Assembly: GCA_001004265.1 (NCBI GenBank) | Contig: LCQS01000006.1 | Location: forward strand, 1-44,801 | Reading direction: 5' to 3' | DNA: 44,801 bases | Source of the DNA: Parcubacteria group bacterium GW2011_GWA2_51_10 | Lineage (GTDB): Bacteria; Patescibacteriota; Minisyncoccia; Phycocordibacterales; UBA2100 | In this document: one piece after another, positions 34,801 through 42,099 of the stretch | How the letters are laid out: each line of letters begins with the position of its first letter | How positions within the stretch are numbered: the stretch's first letter is position 1 | Position numbers and translations under genes: made by a program | Notes under the pieces: model-generated | Told to the model about the DNA's origin: nothing | Seen by the model: only the letters and a program-made list of their open reading frames with translations | The model's database searches: none

Positions 34801-35916
34801 GATTTTGTTCCCGAGCCATCGTTTGCGCGTGAATATATTGACGAAGCAGGCACGCGTATCGAGATCCAGAAGGTCGAGCGCATAGAAGGCGGGATAGAGG
34901 TGTTCGCGCGCGCATGGAAAGGCGATGCGCCCCTCGGGTTCGGCTCCGATGGAAGCATTGAGATCGAACGCTTCCGTTTCTTCGGCATCTCCCCATTGGT
35001 GGAAGATCCGGCTGGCGAATATGAGCAGGTCTACACGGTGAAGGTGCGCACGGAAGAAAATCCGCTCGGCTCGGAGGAGGTCGTTCGCGCGAAATACACT
35101 TCGGACCCGTTGAAGGCGCTCCGATTGCAACTCGCGGATACTATACGCATCGCGGCGAATGGAAACAATCCCGTCTCGGGCAAGATCGGGCATACGACTT
35201 CCACGTTCTATCCCGACGCGAATCCTGAAACTAACAGCGTCGATGGATTCGCGGCTCGCGATACGGGAGGCGTCTCATGGACGAGTCTGCGGACTAGCGC
35301 AGCGCAGGGAGCGAGCGATACGGCAGCGCTTTCCTCCGACGGCACCCTCATACAATTCGCGAGCGGGTCAAATTGGTACTACCTCGGCCGCGCCATCTTC
35401 CTTTTCAATACGACTGCAGTAGGATCCGATACCGTCTCGAGTGCGACGTTCTCCCTTGTTGCCAACTCAAAAACCGACAACGCGACGCTCGACGCACGGT
35501 TCAATCTCACCGCCATGACCCCACTGGACGCTGAATGGAAACGGTATCGCTGCGGTCAACGGATCGGGCGTGACGAAGCTCGGAGTCCGCCTCTCTGCCG
35601 ACATATCGAATACGCAGCCCTCGTTCCCCAGCGCCGGCGAATTCTCCGCAATGAGCGTCTACTATGCCGACCAGGCAGGCACAACGAAAGACCCGAAGCT
35701 CGTTGTTGTCCACGCTGCCGCAACCAGCACCCCGAGCGGGAGCATTCAGAACATTCTCTACGCGTACGATCACGTCGGCAACATCACACAGCTCACCGAC
35801 TACTCCACCTCCACAGGGAAGATCGTCAGTTTCGGATACGACGACCTGAACCGCCTCACGACAGCTTCCACGACTGCGGCAAGCTCGACGCCGTACTCGC
35901 AGACGTATGCGTATAG
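28837..35916 (+). CDS. Giant secreted SpvB/FG-GAP/RHS-repeat protein, N-terminal part up to a frameshift
   Basis: Starting at ATG 28837, a signal peptide (ending PPSAVFA) and a Ser/Thr/Gln linker precede an SpvB-like domain (YRYPLTVPPGRNGLAPAVALTY, GYGWTVDIPYIERI). Then comes a module with KIEGGVQVFAKAWRGEKQLG and a DNRLRE-like WMIGRSIANYDTSA part. FG-GAP/VCBS calcium-binding repeats (FDDFNGDGWTDI, VDVNGDGLSDLL, FADFNGDGITDL) span about 31200-32250, and YD/RHS repeats follow to about 34450. A second copy of the IEGG/DNRLRE module spans about 34800-35520. Near 35520 the frame is lost: residues after TAMTP are out-of-frame nonsense, and the true continuation is in the frame of the next feature. 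Such proteins form a cocoon around a C-terminal toxin and are exported. Confidence 0.8.
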   Translation: MSVRLLKTARKTLSGILIILMAFPPSAVFAEQQQGDTTSQSTTSEQTSAQLAPSTDQSQTSAESTLTSSETTAPPEGEGGSSPDSLLLDPAPDPYFGPERQSQKQELKLEPDQSDGSLNYRYPLTVPPGRNGLAPAVALTYSSKNTEQISPVGYGWTVDIPYIERINKRGLNKMYTRNDFFSSLDGEIAATSTEGAGGSMVEATFGSDLEAAAPVPAEASISDQLEGKSTEEKANIKAETIVSLGLSGEYVSEQYNLRIDIQSVYKIEGGVQVFAKAWRGEKQLGFGEDGTVEIERFRIFNPPIMVPDGTAHIEKVPQGNTGATVEIEVTGYREDPAEALRQSLAHIISLVGQEDTPIKEGKIGFTTSTFYPSAGSVAPADGAVEYASNSVSWSSAQTAAAGTSANTTDTVFGATDLGAMIGVNKWGSGWMIGRSIANYDTSAIGDSDTISSATVSFYHHGKTNNVNTGTDTLIITTATPASTSTIATGDYDQIGDIDTPSDGALATAVDLSAITTSAYNDYALNSTGRNYISKTAVTAIGIRIGDDQSTAPSGWSDGQSNLINTRAADYAGTTNDPKLVVVHTTPTAPVSNGYGALVENGDFRVYEFLDNNRWKVTDKNGIIFTFGTTSASQINNTASSTQIFRWMLQEVRDRNDNYISYEYYEDNDQLYPYKIKYTGNGTTDGVYEIEFLRESRSDIATSSAPGFPIVSKYRINEIQVKVSGAWQRKYALSYGTGDNGRRSMLTSITESGKDESGTTTTLPAVSFAYTTKAANWTYDASWVMPVNFVDDYLGSDADWGARFDDFNGDGWTDIIKHRGSDSDNGAYVGLGDGTWSTTTPTGTNDLVSLGGEDRNVRTGDVDGDSLADFITGGNKVGINTNRGGSFVEGTDWTVPISFVDTTAVVYDVGGRAVDVNGDGLSDLLKYFDSGANAASNGIYLNNGTGWDATSTYPWTLPSGASFAGPYTPQEGVDFGVRFADFNGDGITDLIKGREYGSPPYTTVYLNDGDGTWTEMNPSGFTGTFSSGSGADQGTRVVDVNADGLPDIVDAQGSSGNTVYINENGGRTFTLSASWGDITPDFLISAQDAGARFVDIDADGIVDIVRSYAGTLSPAGQNGAYLGNGVVPDLLATITTDSGGMMTASYKPSTQYRSGATELNPRVPMVMQTVEAVGMNNRFGTVGTTTYSYGGGDYYYANEFDRKFASFATTTITDPFGHVTKTYAHQGNGSQSSIGENSDHKSKIGRIYRTEVYDDANNLYAKTIDKWENSSLSNSREFVKRTRTTGFSYDGDSDHRDKAVTFAYDDATGNLSAKLEIGEVTGSDDGSYTDTGSDSRTAVYTYATSTAYGIYGLPKTETIKNNSGTRVAERNFYYDSLSAGSVEKGNLTKEEKWITGSTYASTTRAYNSYGLVTSETDPRNKTTTISYENANMYVGTTTNPLGYITETYRDLTNGKVKKIVDPNNRTFEIVFDGLDRVKTEKVPDHLGTPTNTVTKSDYTYTDIQSARSVLRTDSLNSATSTDTYTYYDGFLRPIQERTEAEDTYFVRSIEYDARGDVKKETLPYSSTGSSRTPLTEDADFQISYGYDSLRRATSTINTEGTETHAYDEWEEVITDREGNIKDLTQDAYGNLAQVDEHNATSTYATAYTYDALGNLTKITDAASNIRNFTYDGLSRLTNSEDLHASGDGTYGTRTYTYDLANNLTSTTDAKSQTIDLTYDDINRVLTEDYTGASGTEIQYGYDTCGNGKGRLCAATTTDAVTNAAYDALGNVSTEGRTIDSTTYTTTYTRDRLSNVTNINYPNGRDVLYGYNSAGHLENIYTRPSGGTYSAVVDDLDYAPTRQISYKLFGNNIESTYTYDIDELYRLRSIETAVVGMGGDPEGAVLESVPAMEFIPDPVTEAAPVLNMAENGVAIGEPTLEPNPADVSIRSIQQEIASSTEEIFTPESTAIGAEATSTAATILDIATSTLDLTPTVATTTATSTGAFPELDFVPEPSFAREYIDEAGTRIEIQKVERIEGGIEVFARAWKGDAPLGFGSDGSIEIERFRFFGISPLVEDPAGEYEQVYTVKVRTEENPLGSEEVVRAKYTSDPLKALRLQLADTIRIAANGNNPVSGKIGHTTSTFYPDANPETNSVDGFAARDTGGVSWTSLRTSAAQGASDTAALSSDGTLIQFASGSNWYYLGRAIFLFNTTAVGSDTVSSATFSLVANSKTDNATLDARFNLTAMTPLDAEWKRYRCGQRIGRDEARSPPLCRHIEYAALVPQRRRILRNERLLCRPGRHNERPEARCCPRCRNQHPEREHSEHSLRVRSRRQHHTAHRLLHLHREDRQFRIRRPEPPHDSFHDCGKLDAVLADVCV

Positions 35917-37336
35917 CGCCATAGGGAACATAACGAACAAGAGCGACGTGGGGGACTACGCATACGCAGGCACGAACTATGCGAATCCGCATGCCGCGAC
36001 GCAGATCGGGACAACAGGTGCGACTACAACATTCACATACGACTCAAACGGAAATATGGAAACGGGCGGAATCTGGACGTATGGATGGGATTATAGAAAT
36101 CGGCTCACGAGTGCAGGAGATGGGACTGCAACTACCACGTTTGGATATGACTACTCCGGCCAAAGGGTCTTCCAAACCACCGCTTCAACCACAACTCTCT
36201 ACCCTTCAAAATATTTCTCCATCGCATCTTCAACCTCTGGAAGCGCGGCAACTTCGACGAGTTATATATACGCCGGAGATACGCTTTTGGCTTACGTCGA
36301 GCAGGGCCTAGTCAATGGCACTGCGACCGGAACTCCGAGTACGTTCTATGTACATCCCGACCACCTCGGCTCGACTAACGTAATCACGAACGCTTCGGGA
36401 ACCGTAGTCACCTCAAAAGATTATTATCCTTATGGTTCAACGCGCATTGAAAGCGGTGACGCATCACTTGCACGCGGCTACATCGGGCAATTTGAAGATC
36501 AAAATCTACTGTATCTTCAGGCACGTTACATGGACCCAATAAGAGGACAGTTCACGTCGCAGGATCCCGTATTCTGGGAAGATCCAAAAAAACAGAATCT
36601 GATGAATCCGCAAAGTCTCAATAGTTATGGGTATGCAAACGGGAATCCAATAGTCAATAAAGATCCGAACGGCCGATGTGTTGGTCCATTAGCTATTCCT
36701 TGCATCGGCGCGGGCGCTGGAATTGTAGGTCAGTTCGGATACGATCTTTACAATAACTACCAAGCGAACGGTTTTGATGTTGGGTCGTACAGCTTCTCAA
36801 GCGGAGAAACCTATCTCACACGAGCAGCCCAAGGAGCTTCCATTGCGACGGTCGGCGTGCTAACAGGGGGTATGAGTATCCCTGCACAAGTGGCACTCAT
36901 CGGTGGTACATCTGGTGCGACGGGAGCTCTGGGGAATTTGTACCTTGGCGATGCTGTCACGCCGCAAAGCGTTTTCTGGGATACAACGATTGGCGGCGTG
37001 ACATTCGGTCTTGGAAAATTTGTACCCGGTATTCCTGGACGCCTACCGAATTTTGGAACACAAGCGTTTTTCACTGGCAAACATACGCAACAAAGTGCAA
37101 TGCAGCTTGGAGTAGGTGCGATTTCAAATTATACAAGTCAAATTCTAGGCAGCTCTAATACCACAGGAGGAGGATCCTCGGCTCAAGCCGCTGCTAAGGC
37201 TATGGGCATAGGCAATACCGGCTCTGGCACGTTCGTTGGAACTTACAACTTCGGTCCGGGCGTTGGAACCTTTAACTTCGGAACCGGATCGTGGACATCG
37301 ACCGCACAAACAACCCCAGCAACATCAAAGAAGTAG
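35570..37336 (+). CDS. RHS core and C-terminal tip of the giant protein (second frame)
   Basis: This frame continues the giant protein. Homology starts before the nominal GTG, with WTLNGNGIAAVNGSG, so the beginning is a frameshift scar and not a true start. It holds more YD repeats, the RHS core (YVHPDHLGSTNVITNASG, DYYPYG, YLQARYMDPIRGQFTSQDP, SLNSYGYANGNPIVNKDPNGR) and a tip of about 220 residues. The tip is Gly/Ala-rich with hydrophobic stretches (ASIATVGVLTGGMSIPAQVA, GGTSGATGALGNLYLG) and shows no nuclease or deaminase motif. In RHS proteins the part after the core is the effector; here it could act on membranes, or be a non-toxic end. Confidence 0.8.
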   Translation: MTKLGVRLSADISNTQPSFPSAGEFSAMSVYYADQAGTTKDPKLVVVHAAATSTPSGSIQNILYAYDHVGNITQLTDYSTSTGKIVSFGYDDLNRLTTASTTAASSTPYSQTYAYSAIGNITNKSDVGDYAYAGTNYANPHAATQIGTTGATTTFTYDSNGNMETGGIWTYGWDYRNRLTSAGDGTATTTFGYDYSGQRVFQTTASTTTLYPSKYFSIASSTSGSAATSTSYIYAGDTLLAYVEQGLVNGTATGTPSTFYVHPDHLGSTNVITNASGTVVTSKDYYPYGSTRIESGDASLARGYIGQFEDQNLLYLQARYMDPIRGQFTSQDPVFWEDPKKQNLMNPQSLNSYGYANGNPIVNKDPNGRCVGPLAIPCIGAGAGIVGQFGYDLYNNYQANGFDVGSYSFSSGETYLTRAAQGASIATVGVLTGGMSIPAQVALIGGTSGATGALGNLYLGDAVTPQSVFWDTTIGGVTFGLGKFVPGIPGRLPNFGTQAFFTGKHTQQSAMQLGVGAISNYTSQILGSSNTTGGGSSAQAAAKAMGIGNTGSGTFVGTYNFGPGVGTFNFGTGSWTSTAQTTPATSKK

Positions 37337-37353
37337 GTGTAAAATGAAGGAAC

Positions 37354-37791
37354 ATGGAAAACGTTAAAGTTTACAGACCAAAAAAGACCTATCTGTGGGC
37401 AGTCTTTGGGGTTTTCTTGATCGTCTTTTTTGGACTCACGCTTCCTCGCTTGTTAGATGGATCACTCGAGATTCGTCACATTCAGGCACTCGGAGGATTT
37501 TATCTAATCATACTTATTTTCACTCTTGCTTTTTTCTTGTCGAAACTAGAGGTCGGGAAGGATTATGTTAGAGCCCACCTCCTCGGCTTTCCAGGAAACT
37601 ATATTCGTGCATCAGAAGTCATTGTTCTTGAATACGGAAATCTCATGCGATTCGGAGGTCTTGGTTATGGGAAAGGTATAAAGATATGGGTGCAGACAAG
37701 ATCAGGTGGCAAAAAATACTCCGATATTGGTGAAAATTTCTACGGAAAGGAAGCCATCGCTCATGCGAGAAGAGTCCTTGAAGGTAAGTGA
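37354..37791 (+). CDS. Two-segment membrane protein with a PH-like cytosolic domain
   Basis: The 145-residue protein has two hydrophobic segments (about residues 13-32 and 42-63), then a beta-rich domain beginning LEVGKDYVRAHLLGFPGNYIRASEVIVLEYGN, similar in layout to bacterial PH-domain membrane proteins. The start ATG is preceded by TAAAAT at leaderless spacing and by AAGGA at very short spacing. It begins 17 bases after the RHS protein, the position in which immunity genes of RHS toxins are found. An immunity role is a guess from position only. Confidence 0.55.
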   Translation: MENVKVYRPKKTYLWAVFGVFLIVFFGLTLPRLLDGSLEIRHIQALGGFYLIILIFTLAFFLSKLEVGKDYVRAHLLGFPGNYIRASEVIVLEYGNLMRFGGLGYGKGIKIWVQTRSGGKKYSDIGENFYGKEAIAHARRVLEGK

Positions 37792-38079
37792 ATGGGCAGC
37801 ATGGACATAAACTCTTGGCTTGAAATACAAAATAACGATGTCATCCGAAAGCGGATGGCGAAACTAATCGCGCATGATTGCTTTCGTAACAGCAAGCTTG
37901 AGGACTTTCACGCAGCTCCTGAATCTAGGTTGAGCGACGCTGAAATGAAGGTACTCATGGTCGACATTGTCGACCGTACTTACGACTTCCTCTCCAAGTT
38001 AAGTGGTCCACAGGGCGATATCATGATCGAAACCCTGAAGAGTCGAGACGCAGTTCCTGAGTGGAATGATCCTCAGTGA
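37792..38079 (+). CDS. Hypothetical protein, 95 aa
   Basis: A soluble, acidic, helical protein (INSWLEIQNNDVIRKRMAKL, SDAEMKVLMVDIVDRTYDFL, ending AVPEWNDPQ). It starts at the ATG immediately after the stop of the PH-like membrane protein and overlaps the tail of the convergent recombinase gene by seven bases. No family is recognised. The recombinase end at 38073 makes this the approximate boundary between chromosome and mobile element. Confidence 0.6.
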   Translation: MGSMDINSWLEIQNNDVIRKRMAKLIAHDCFRNSKLEDFHAAPESRLSDAEMKVLMVDIVDRTYDFLSKLSGPQGDIMIETLKSRDAVPEWNDPQ

Positions 38080-39749
38080 GATGTTTCACTTTTGATAACA
38101 AATCCTACTTCTCTCGCCTCCGACGACTGTTCTGGATCGGAGTAGGCCGCTAGTTGAATTGGCACTGAGCCGTGTACCTCTACCTTGCCACGGACAAAAG
38201 CGACCTTTTGAAGGTAGTCCAGGAGCAGCTGCCTTTTCGTATCGAAATCAGCGCATTTTTCTAGTCGGGTTCGTGCGGCGTCGCAGTATTTCTCGATGCT
38301 CGTATCAACCACACTCCTTTTGTGAAGAGCTGGCACCATCGATAATAGCTTGTTTCTTTCTGTCTTGACTCCGTCAATTTTTTGGTCATACTCGTGGCAC
38401 TTTCTCCCGTAGTTATCGCGGTTGAGTTGTCCCTTAGCATACTGTTCGAGAATGTCTTTCTTCTCGAGCATGAGTTGTGAAATCTTTTGCTCGATTGTTT
38501 TCAGTTCGTTCTCAGCTTCTTGTCTAACTGAGCCCCGATTCTCTTTATACCCAATGATATAGTCCTTGAGTTTATTCTTATTGGTCATGACTTCTTCCAC
38601 TATCGAGAACACGGACGCCTCAAGTAGATGCGTATAAATTTGCGGATTTGAACAACGAGTCATCTCCGTTTTTTTGGAATGGATGATCTGACGGATTCTC
38701 CGAGCGCAAATGTATGACTCGCGATGGTATATAAGCCCGTTCTTTACGAGCTTCTTTTCTTTGTTATAGCTATAACCACGAACAAATCGTTTGTGAGCTG
38801 TGCAGGAACTGCCGCACTCCCCGCATCTTAGAAGGTTGGAAAGGAGTCTGATTTGAGGCGGGTTACGGTATTTCTGCCGGTTGCTTTCGAATCGCTCCTG
38901 CGTCTTGGCGAATAGTTCCGGCGATATGATTGCGGGAACTTTGACGGGCAGCCACTCCGATTTATCCTTGAACACTTCCTTGCCGTATTTCACTTTGCGA
39001 AACGGTTTAGATGGCTCTTTAACCATTGTCCGAGTATTGAAGTATTTAATACCCATGTACGAATGATTTTTGAGGATACCCTCGAGCGTTTTCCATTGCC
39101 ACATGTACCGCCCAGTTTTCGTTGGTATCCGATTGTCCTCTAGATATCGGATGATCTTTGACTTACTCGCTCCGTCGTTGGCGTACATCTTGAATATCAA
39201 TCTCACTACTTCTGCCTCCTTTTCATTAATGATCAGGCGTCCGGCCTGGAGACCTTTTGGGATATACGTATAGCCGAGCGCCCTAAGTCCATTGCTGACG
39301 AGCGATCCTTGTCGAATCTTGTGCATGCGGCCACGCGAATAGCGTTCGATGATTTTCGCCCGCTCTAGCTCGGACACTGCACCAAGCACTGTGAGCGTGA
39401 ATTTGTTTTCTGGATTTTCAACGTAATCTCGACCGTTAATGATCACTTGCTTGTTCTGCTTCAAAATCTCGCCAACGATAATTGTCTGGTAGGTGACCTC
39501 TCGGGCAATGCGATCAGTGTTATGGAAATAGACTGCATCGAACAGATCGGTTTTCACGTCCTGACGCAATTGATTTAATCCAGGCCTGTCCAGTTTCGCG
39601 CCGCTATAGCCGTTGTCGAGATACTCTTTAACGAGGATGTCTCCCGCAGACGCCACCTGCTTCCTGAGCGCAGCGATTTGACTCTCGATCGTACCGTCTT
39701 TCTCCTGTTTCTTGGAGCTCACTCGTGCGTATATGACCGCTTTTTTCAT
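38073..39749 (-). CDS. Large serine recombinase B (558 aa)
   Basis: Order of domains: resolvase catalytic domain with YARVSSKKQEKDGTIESQ (nucleophile Ser11), YLDNGYSGAKLDRPGL, HNTDRIAREVTYQ and GAVSELERAKIIERYSRGR; recombinase domain around ILKNHSYMGIKYFNTR; zinc ribbon with CGECGSSC (the partner cysteines later in the chain are less regular); a coiled-coil stretch (QEAENELKTIEQKISQLMLEKKD); and a C-terminal tail. Such enzymes integrate and excise elements between attP and attB through a 2-bp core. The ATG overlaps the stop of recombinase A by four bases, so both are made from one mRNA. Confidence 0.92.
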   Translation of the reverse strand: MKKAVIYARVSSKKQEKDGTIESQIAALRKQVASAGDILVKEYLDNGYSGAKLDRPGLNQLRQDVKTDLFDAVYFHNTDRIAREVTYQTIIVGEILKQNKQVIINGRDYVENPENKFTLTVLGAVSELERAKIIERYSRGRMHKIRQGSLVSNGLRALGYTYIPKGLQAGRLIINEKEAEVVRLIFKMYANDGASKSKIIRYLEDNRIPTKTGRYMWQWKTLEGILKNHSYMGIKYFNTRTMVKEPSKPFRKVKYGKEVFKDKSEWLPVKVPAIISPELFAKTQERFESNRQKYRNPPQIRLLSNLLRCGECGSSCTAHKRFVRGYSYNKEKKLVKNGLIYHRESYICARRIRQIIHSKKTEMTRCSNPQIYTHLLEASVFSIVEEVMTNKNKLKDYIIGYKENRGSVRQEAENELKTIEQKISQLMLEKKDILEQYAKGQLNRDNYGRKCHEYDQKIDGVKTERNKLLSMVPALHKRSVVDTSIEKYCDAARTRLEKCADFDTKRQLLLDYLQKVAFVRGKVEVHGSVPIQLAAYSDPEQSSEAREVGFVIKSETSH

Positions 39750-41443
39750 ACGATTTCTTTCGCCACTTCAAGGTAGGTGCTTTTGGATATAGGCGACCCT
39801 AGGATCGATCTGTCCTCAAAATCGAATTCTCGCAATCTTAAGGCTGCTTCACTTGCACTCAGGTTCTGCCTTATTGTGAAGCTTACTTCTACGTGCTCCT
39901 GCACACCTTCTACAACGAGATTTATCGGTAACGATCCGTGGAATGATATATGCACTGCCGCTGCATGGCTCTTGTCGTATTCGACCCGTTTTACAAATTC
40001 CAGATAGAACTCCCGCCATGAAGTCGAATCGGTGCAGTTCTCGTACTGGTTCTGTATTTTCGAGCAGTATGCCTCTACACATCGCCCTACCAACTTTGGA
40101 TCTTCAAAGAGCGGTAATTGGCGTAGAAGCGATTTCTTCTCAGTTTGCAGAATGTCCATCTGATCATTGAATCGGGTCATTCGTTTGTAGTACTCTTCTT
40201 GCTCCAGACCACTACCGGCATATAAATCGACGATACGGCCCTTTTGGTTTTCCAAGTCTCGCATCTTTTGCGTGACTTCGATTATCTGCTTTTCTATCTT
40301 TTTGCTCCCGGTCACTTTCCGCTTAAAGAAATCGAGATGTTTTATCAGCTCGGTCGGTTTAAATACCGTCTCCGTAAGAATCTCCCGTACGCATGACTCC
40401 AAAAGTCTTATATCGATTTGCGGATTGTGATTTTCGCCATGCGTATTGCATTGGAAGTAGTGGCGTTTGTAATACGTCTCGCCTTTGAGGCGTTTTACAG
40501 CATAGAATTTGCGGAAGCTCGGACAGCGACGCTTGCATTTGGCACAGAATATGAGATTTGAGAGCGGCTGGGTGCCGCGAGCATTTCGGTAGCATTCGCG
40601 ATTATACTTGAGCCGCTCCCGCACTTTCTCGAAAAGTTCCTTTGAGACGATGGCTGGGACCGGAACACCGATCCATTCCGACCTTTCTCTTTCGATTGTT
40701 GCTCGTTTACCGTCGTTATTTTTTCGATCCGTCAATCTATTGAAGTACCTTGTGCCTGAATAGGTCGGATTGTTGAGGATGTACCGGACTCGGCACACCT
40801 CCATGTCTATCGTCTCGCCTTTAACGCCGAACTCTCTCAAGTGTCTGGCGATTTCAGTCGCACTGGTGTTTCCGCGCACGTATGCCTCGAAGATAAATCG
40901 TACGAATTTTGCATTCACCTCGTCAATTTCGAGTTTTGGGGATGACTCAACAGTTCTTGGATAATAGATGTAGCCGAACAGCTTTCCGCCAACTAGTTGG
41001 CCTTGTTGCAGTTTATGCATGCGCCCTCGCTGATTGCGCTCCATGATCTTTGCTCGTTCCAGTTCCGCAACGGCTCCGAGTATCGTCAGCTCGAACTTGT
41101 TCTCAGGACTATTCATGTAGTCCTTCCCGTTAATGATGACCTGTTTGCGGTATATGAGAAACTCGGTAATTACGATATTGAGGTGCATCGCGTCGCGCGA
41201 GATGCGGTCGATGTTGAGTGCGTAGATGACATCGTAGATGCCTTTCTTCAGATCCTGTCGCAGTTCGTTCATGCCCGGGCGATCCAACGTGGCACCGCTA
41301 TGACCTTCGTCGACATACTCCTTCGCAAGCACGTCACCAGCCGCCTTAATTTGCCGATGTAGCTCCGCAACCTGGCTCTGTATAGTTCCTTCCTTCTTCT
41401 GCATATCCGAGCTTACTCGGGCGTATATGGCCGCTCTTTTCAT
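39746..41443 (-). CDS. Large serine recombinase A (565 aa)
   Basis: The start is the ATG at 41443 (the frame extends to a TTG at 41452). Features are YARVSSDMQKKEGTIQSQ (nucleophile Ser11), YVDEGHSGATLDRPGM, LNIDRISRDAMHLN, GAVAELERAKIMERNQRGR, a recombinase domain with ILNNPTYSGTRYFNRL, a zinc ribbon starting CAKCKRRC, and a coiled coil (KKIEKQIIEVTQKMRDLENQ). It is clearly related to recombinase B but differs along its whole length, so the pair is an old duplication or assembled from two sources, not a recent copy. A pair of non-identical partners recalls CcrA/CcrB of SCC elements. Confidence 0.92.
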   Translation of the reverse strand: MKRAAIYARVSSDMQKKEGTIQSQVAELHRQIKAAGDVLAKEYVDEGHSGATLDRPGMNELRQDLKKGIYDVIYALNIDRISRDAMHLNIVITEFLIYRKQVIINGKDYMNSPENKFELTILGAVAELERAKIMERNQRGRMHKLQQGQLVGGKLFGYIYYPRTVESSPKLEIDEVNAKFVRFIFEAYVRGNTSATEIARHLREFGVKGETIDMEVCRVRYILNNPTYSGTRYFNRLTDRKNNDGKRATIERERSEWIGVPVPAIVSKELFEKVRERLKYNRECYRNARGTQPLSNLIFCAKCKRRCPSFRKFYAVKRLKGETYYKRHYFQCNTHGENHNPQIDIRLLESCVREILTETVFKPTELIKHLDFFKRKVTGSKKIEKQIIEVTQKMRDLENQKGRIVDLYAGSGLEQEEYYKRMTRFNDQMDILQTEKKSLLRQLPLFEDPKLVGRCVEAYCSKIQNQYENCTDSTSWREFYLEFVKRVEYDKSHAAAVHISFHGSLPINLVVEGVQEHVEVSFTIRQNLSASEAALRLREFDFEDRSILGSPISKSTYLEVAKEIV

Positions 41444-41497
41444 ACACGTCAAGGGATGACGCAGATCATCCTAGGAGTCCAGAGCGTCCCAAGTGGC

Positions 41498-42091
41498 TCA
41501 AGTTGGCAACTTCGGTTCCTCTCGGTCCTCTCCGAACTCCTCCATGCGCTTCCTATCCGGCGCATCGCGTTCGGCGTCCTCGAGCTCTTTTTCGATCTGC
41601 TCCCTCAACTCGTCGACCGTGAGGTCCGGAAGGAGCCGCGGCGCAATCTTCTTCGCCATCGAGTTCGCTATCATCTTATTGACCACGCCGATCGACCGAT
41701 TCATCTCCTCCAGACTAGGGTGCTCAGTCGCCACCTCGTATTCGTGGATGACGCGCGTGGTGACCGCGTATTTCGGATGATTGTGCTTCAACCAAAAGAT
41801 AATGGCCGTCAGATTATCATCCTGGATCATCCGCATGAGCCGCGACTCGGCCATGTCGTTGATAAGGAACTGACCGGCCTTAAGCGCCCGCTCGGCGGCG
41901 CGCGCGAATATCTTGTCCCTCGCGCGCCACTGGTAGTACGTCGAGCGACCGACCCCCGTGCGCTCGCAGGCGAGTTGTACGATCGGCGTCCGACGGAGCT
42001 GTGCGACGAGAGCCCTCTTCTGATCTTCGGTTTTCGCCGCCAGAGCTTTCAATCGCTTCTCCTCTTTCGTGAGCGGTTTCTTTCGCGCCAT
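41498..42091 (-). CDS. Small-terminase-like (phBC6A51-type) helix-turn-helix protein
   Basis: The 197-residue protein has a basic start (MARKKPLTKEEKRLKALAAK) and a helix-turn-helix (LACERTGVGRSTYYQWRARDKIFARAAERAL). DNLTAIIFWLKHNHPKYAVTTRV, the A..F.L....P.Y pattern of phage small terminase-like proteins, comes next, and the C-terminal tail is acidic. Small terminases recognise phage DNA for packaging; related proteins in integrative elements may bind the element's own DNA. No large terminase or structural gene is seen in the window. It is nine bases downstream of the methyltransferase gene. Confidence 0.7.
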   Translation of the reverse strand: MARKKPLTKEEKRLKALAAKTEDQKRALVAQLRRTPIVQLACERTGVGRSTYYQWRARDKIFARAAERALKAGQFLINDMAESRLMRMIQDDNLTAIIFWLKHNHPKYAVTTRVIHEYEVATEHPSLEEMNRSIGVVNKMIANSMAKKIAPRLLPDLTVDELREQIEKELEDAERDAPDRKRMEEFGEDREEPKLPT

Positions 42092-42099
42092 ACGAGGAT

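Noticed and set aside
34267..35193. A 308-codon minus-strand frame inside the RHS gene
   Set aside because: It is antisense to the second IEGG/DNRLRE module, has no recognisable domain, and follows the codon periodicity of the plus-strand gene.
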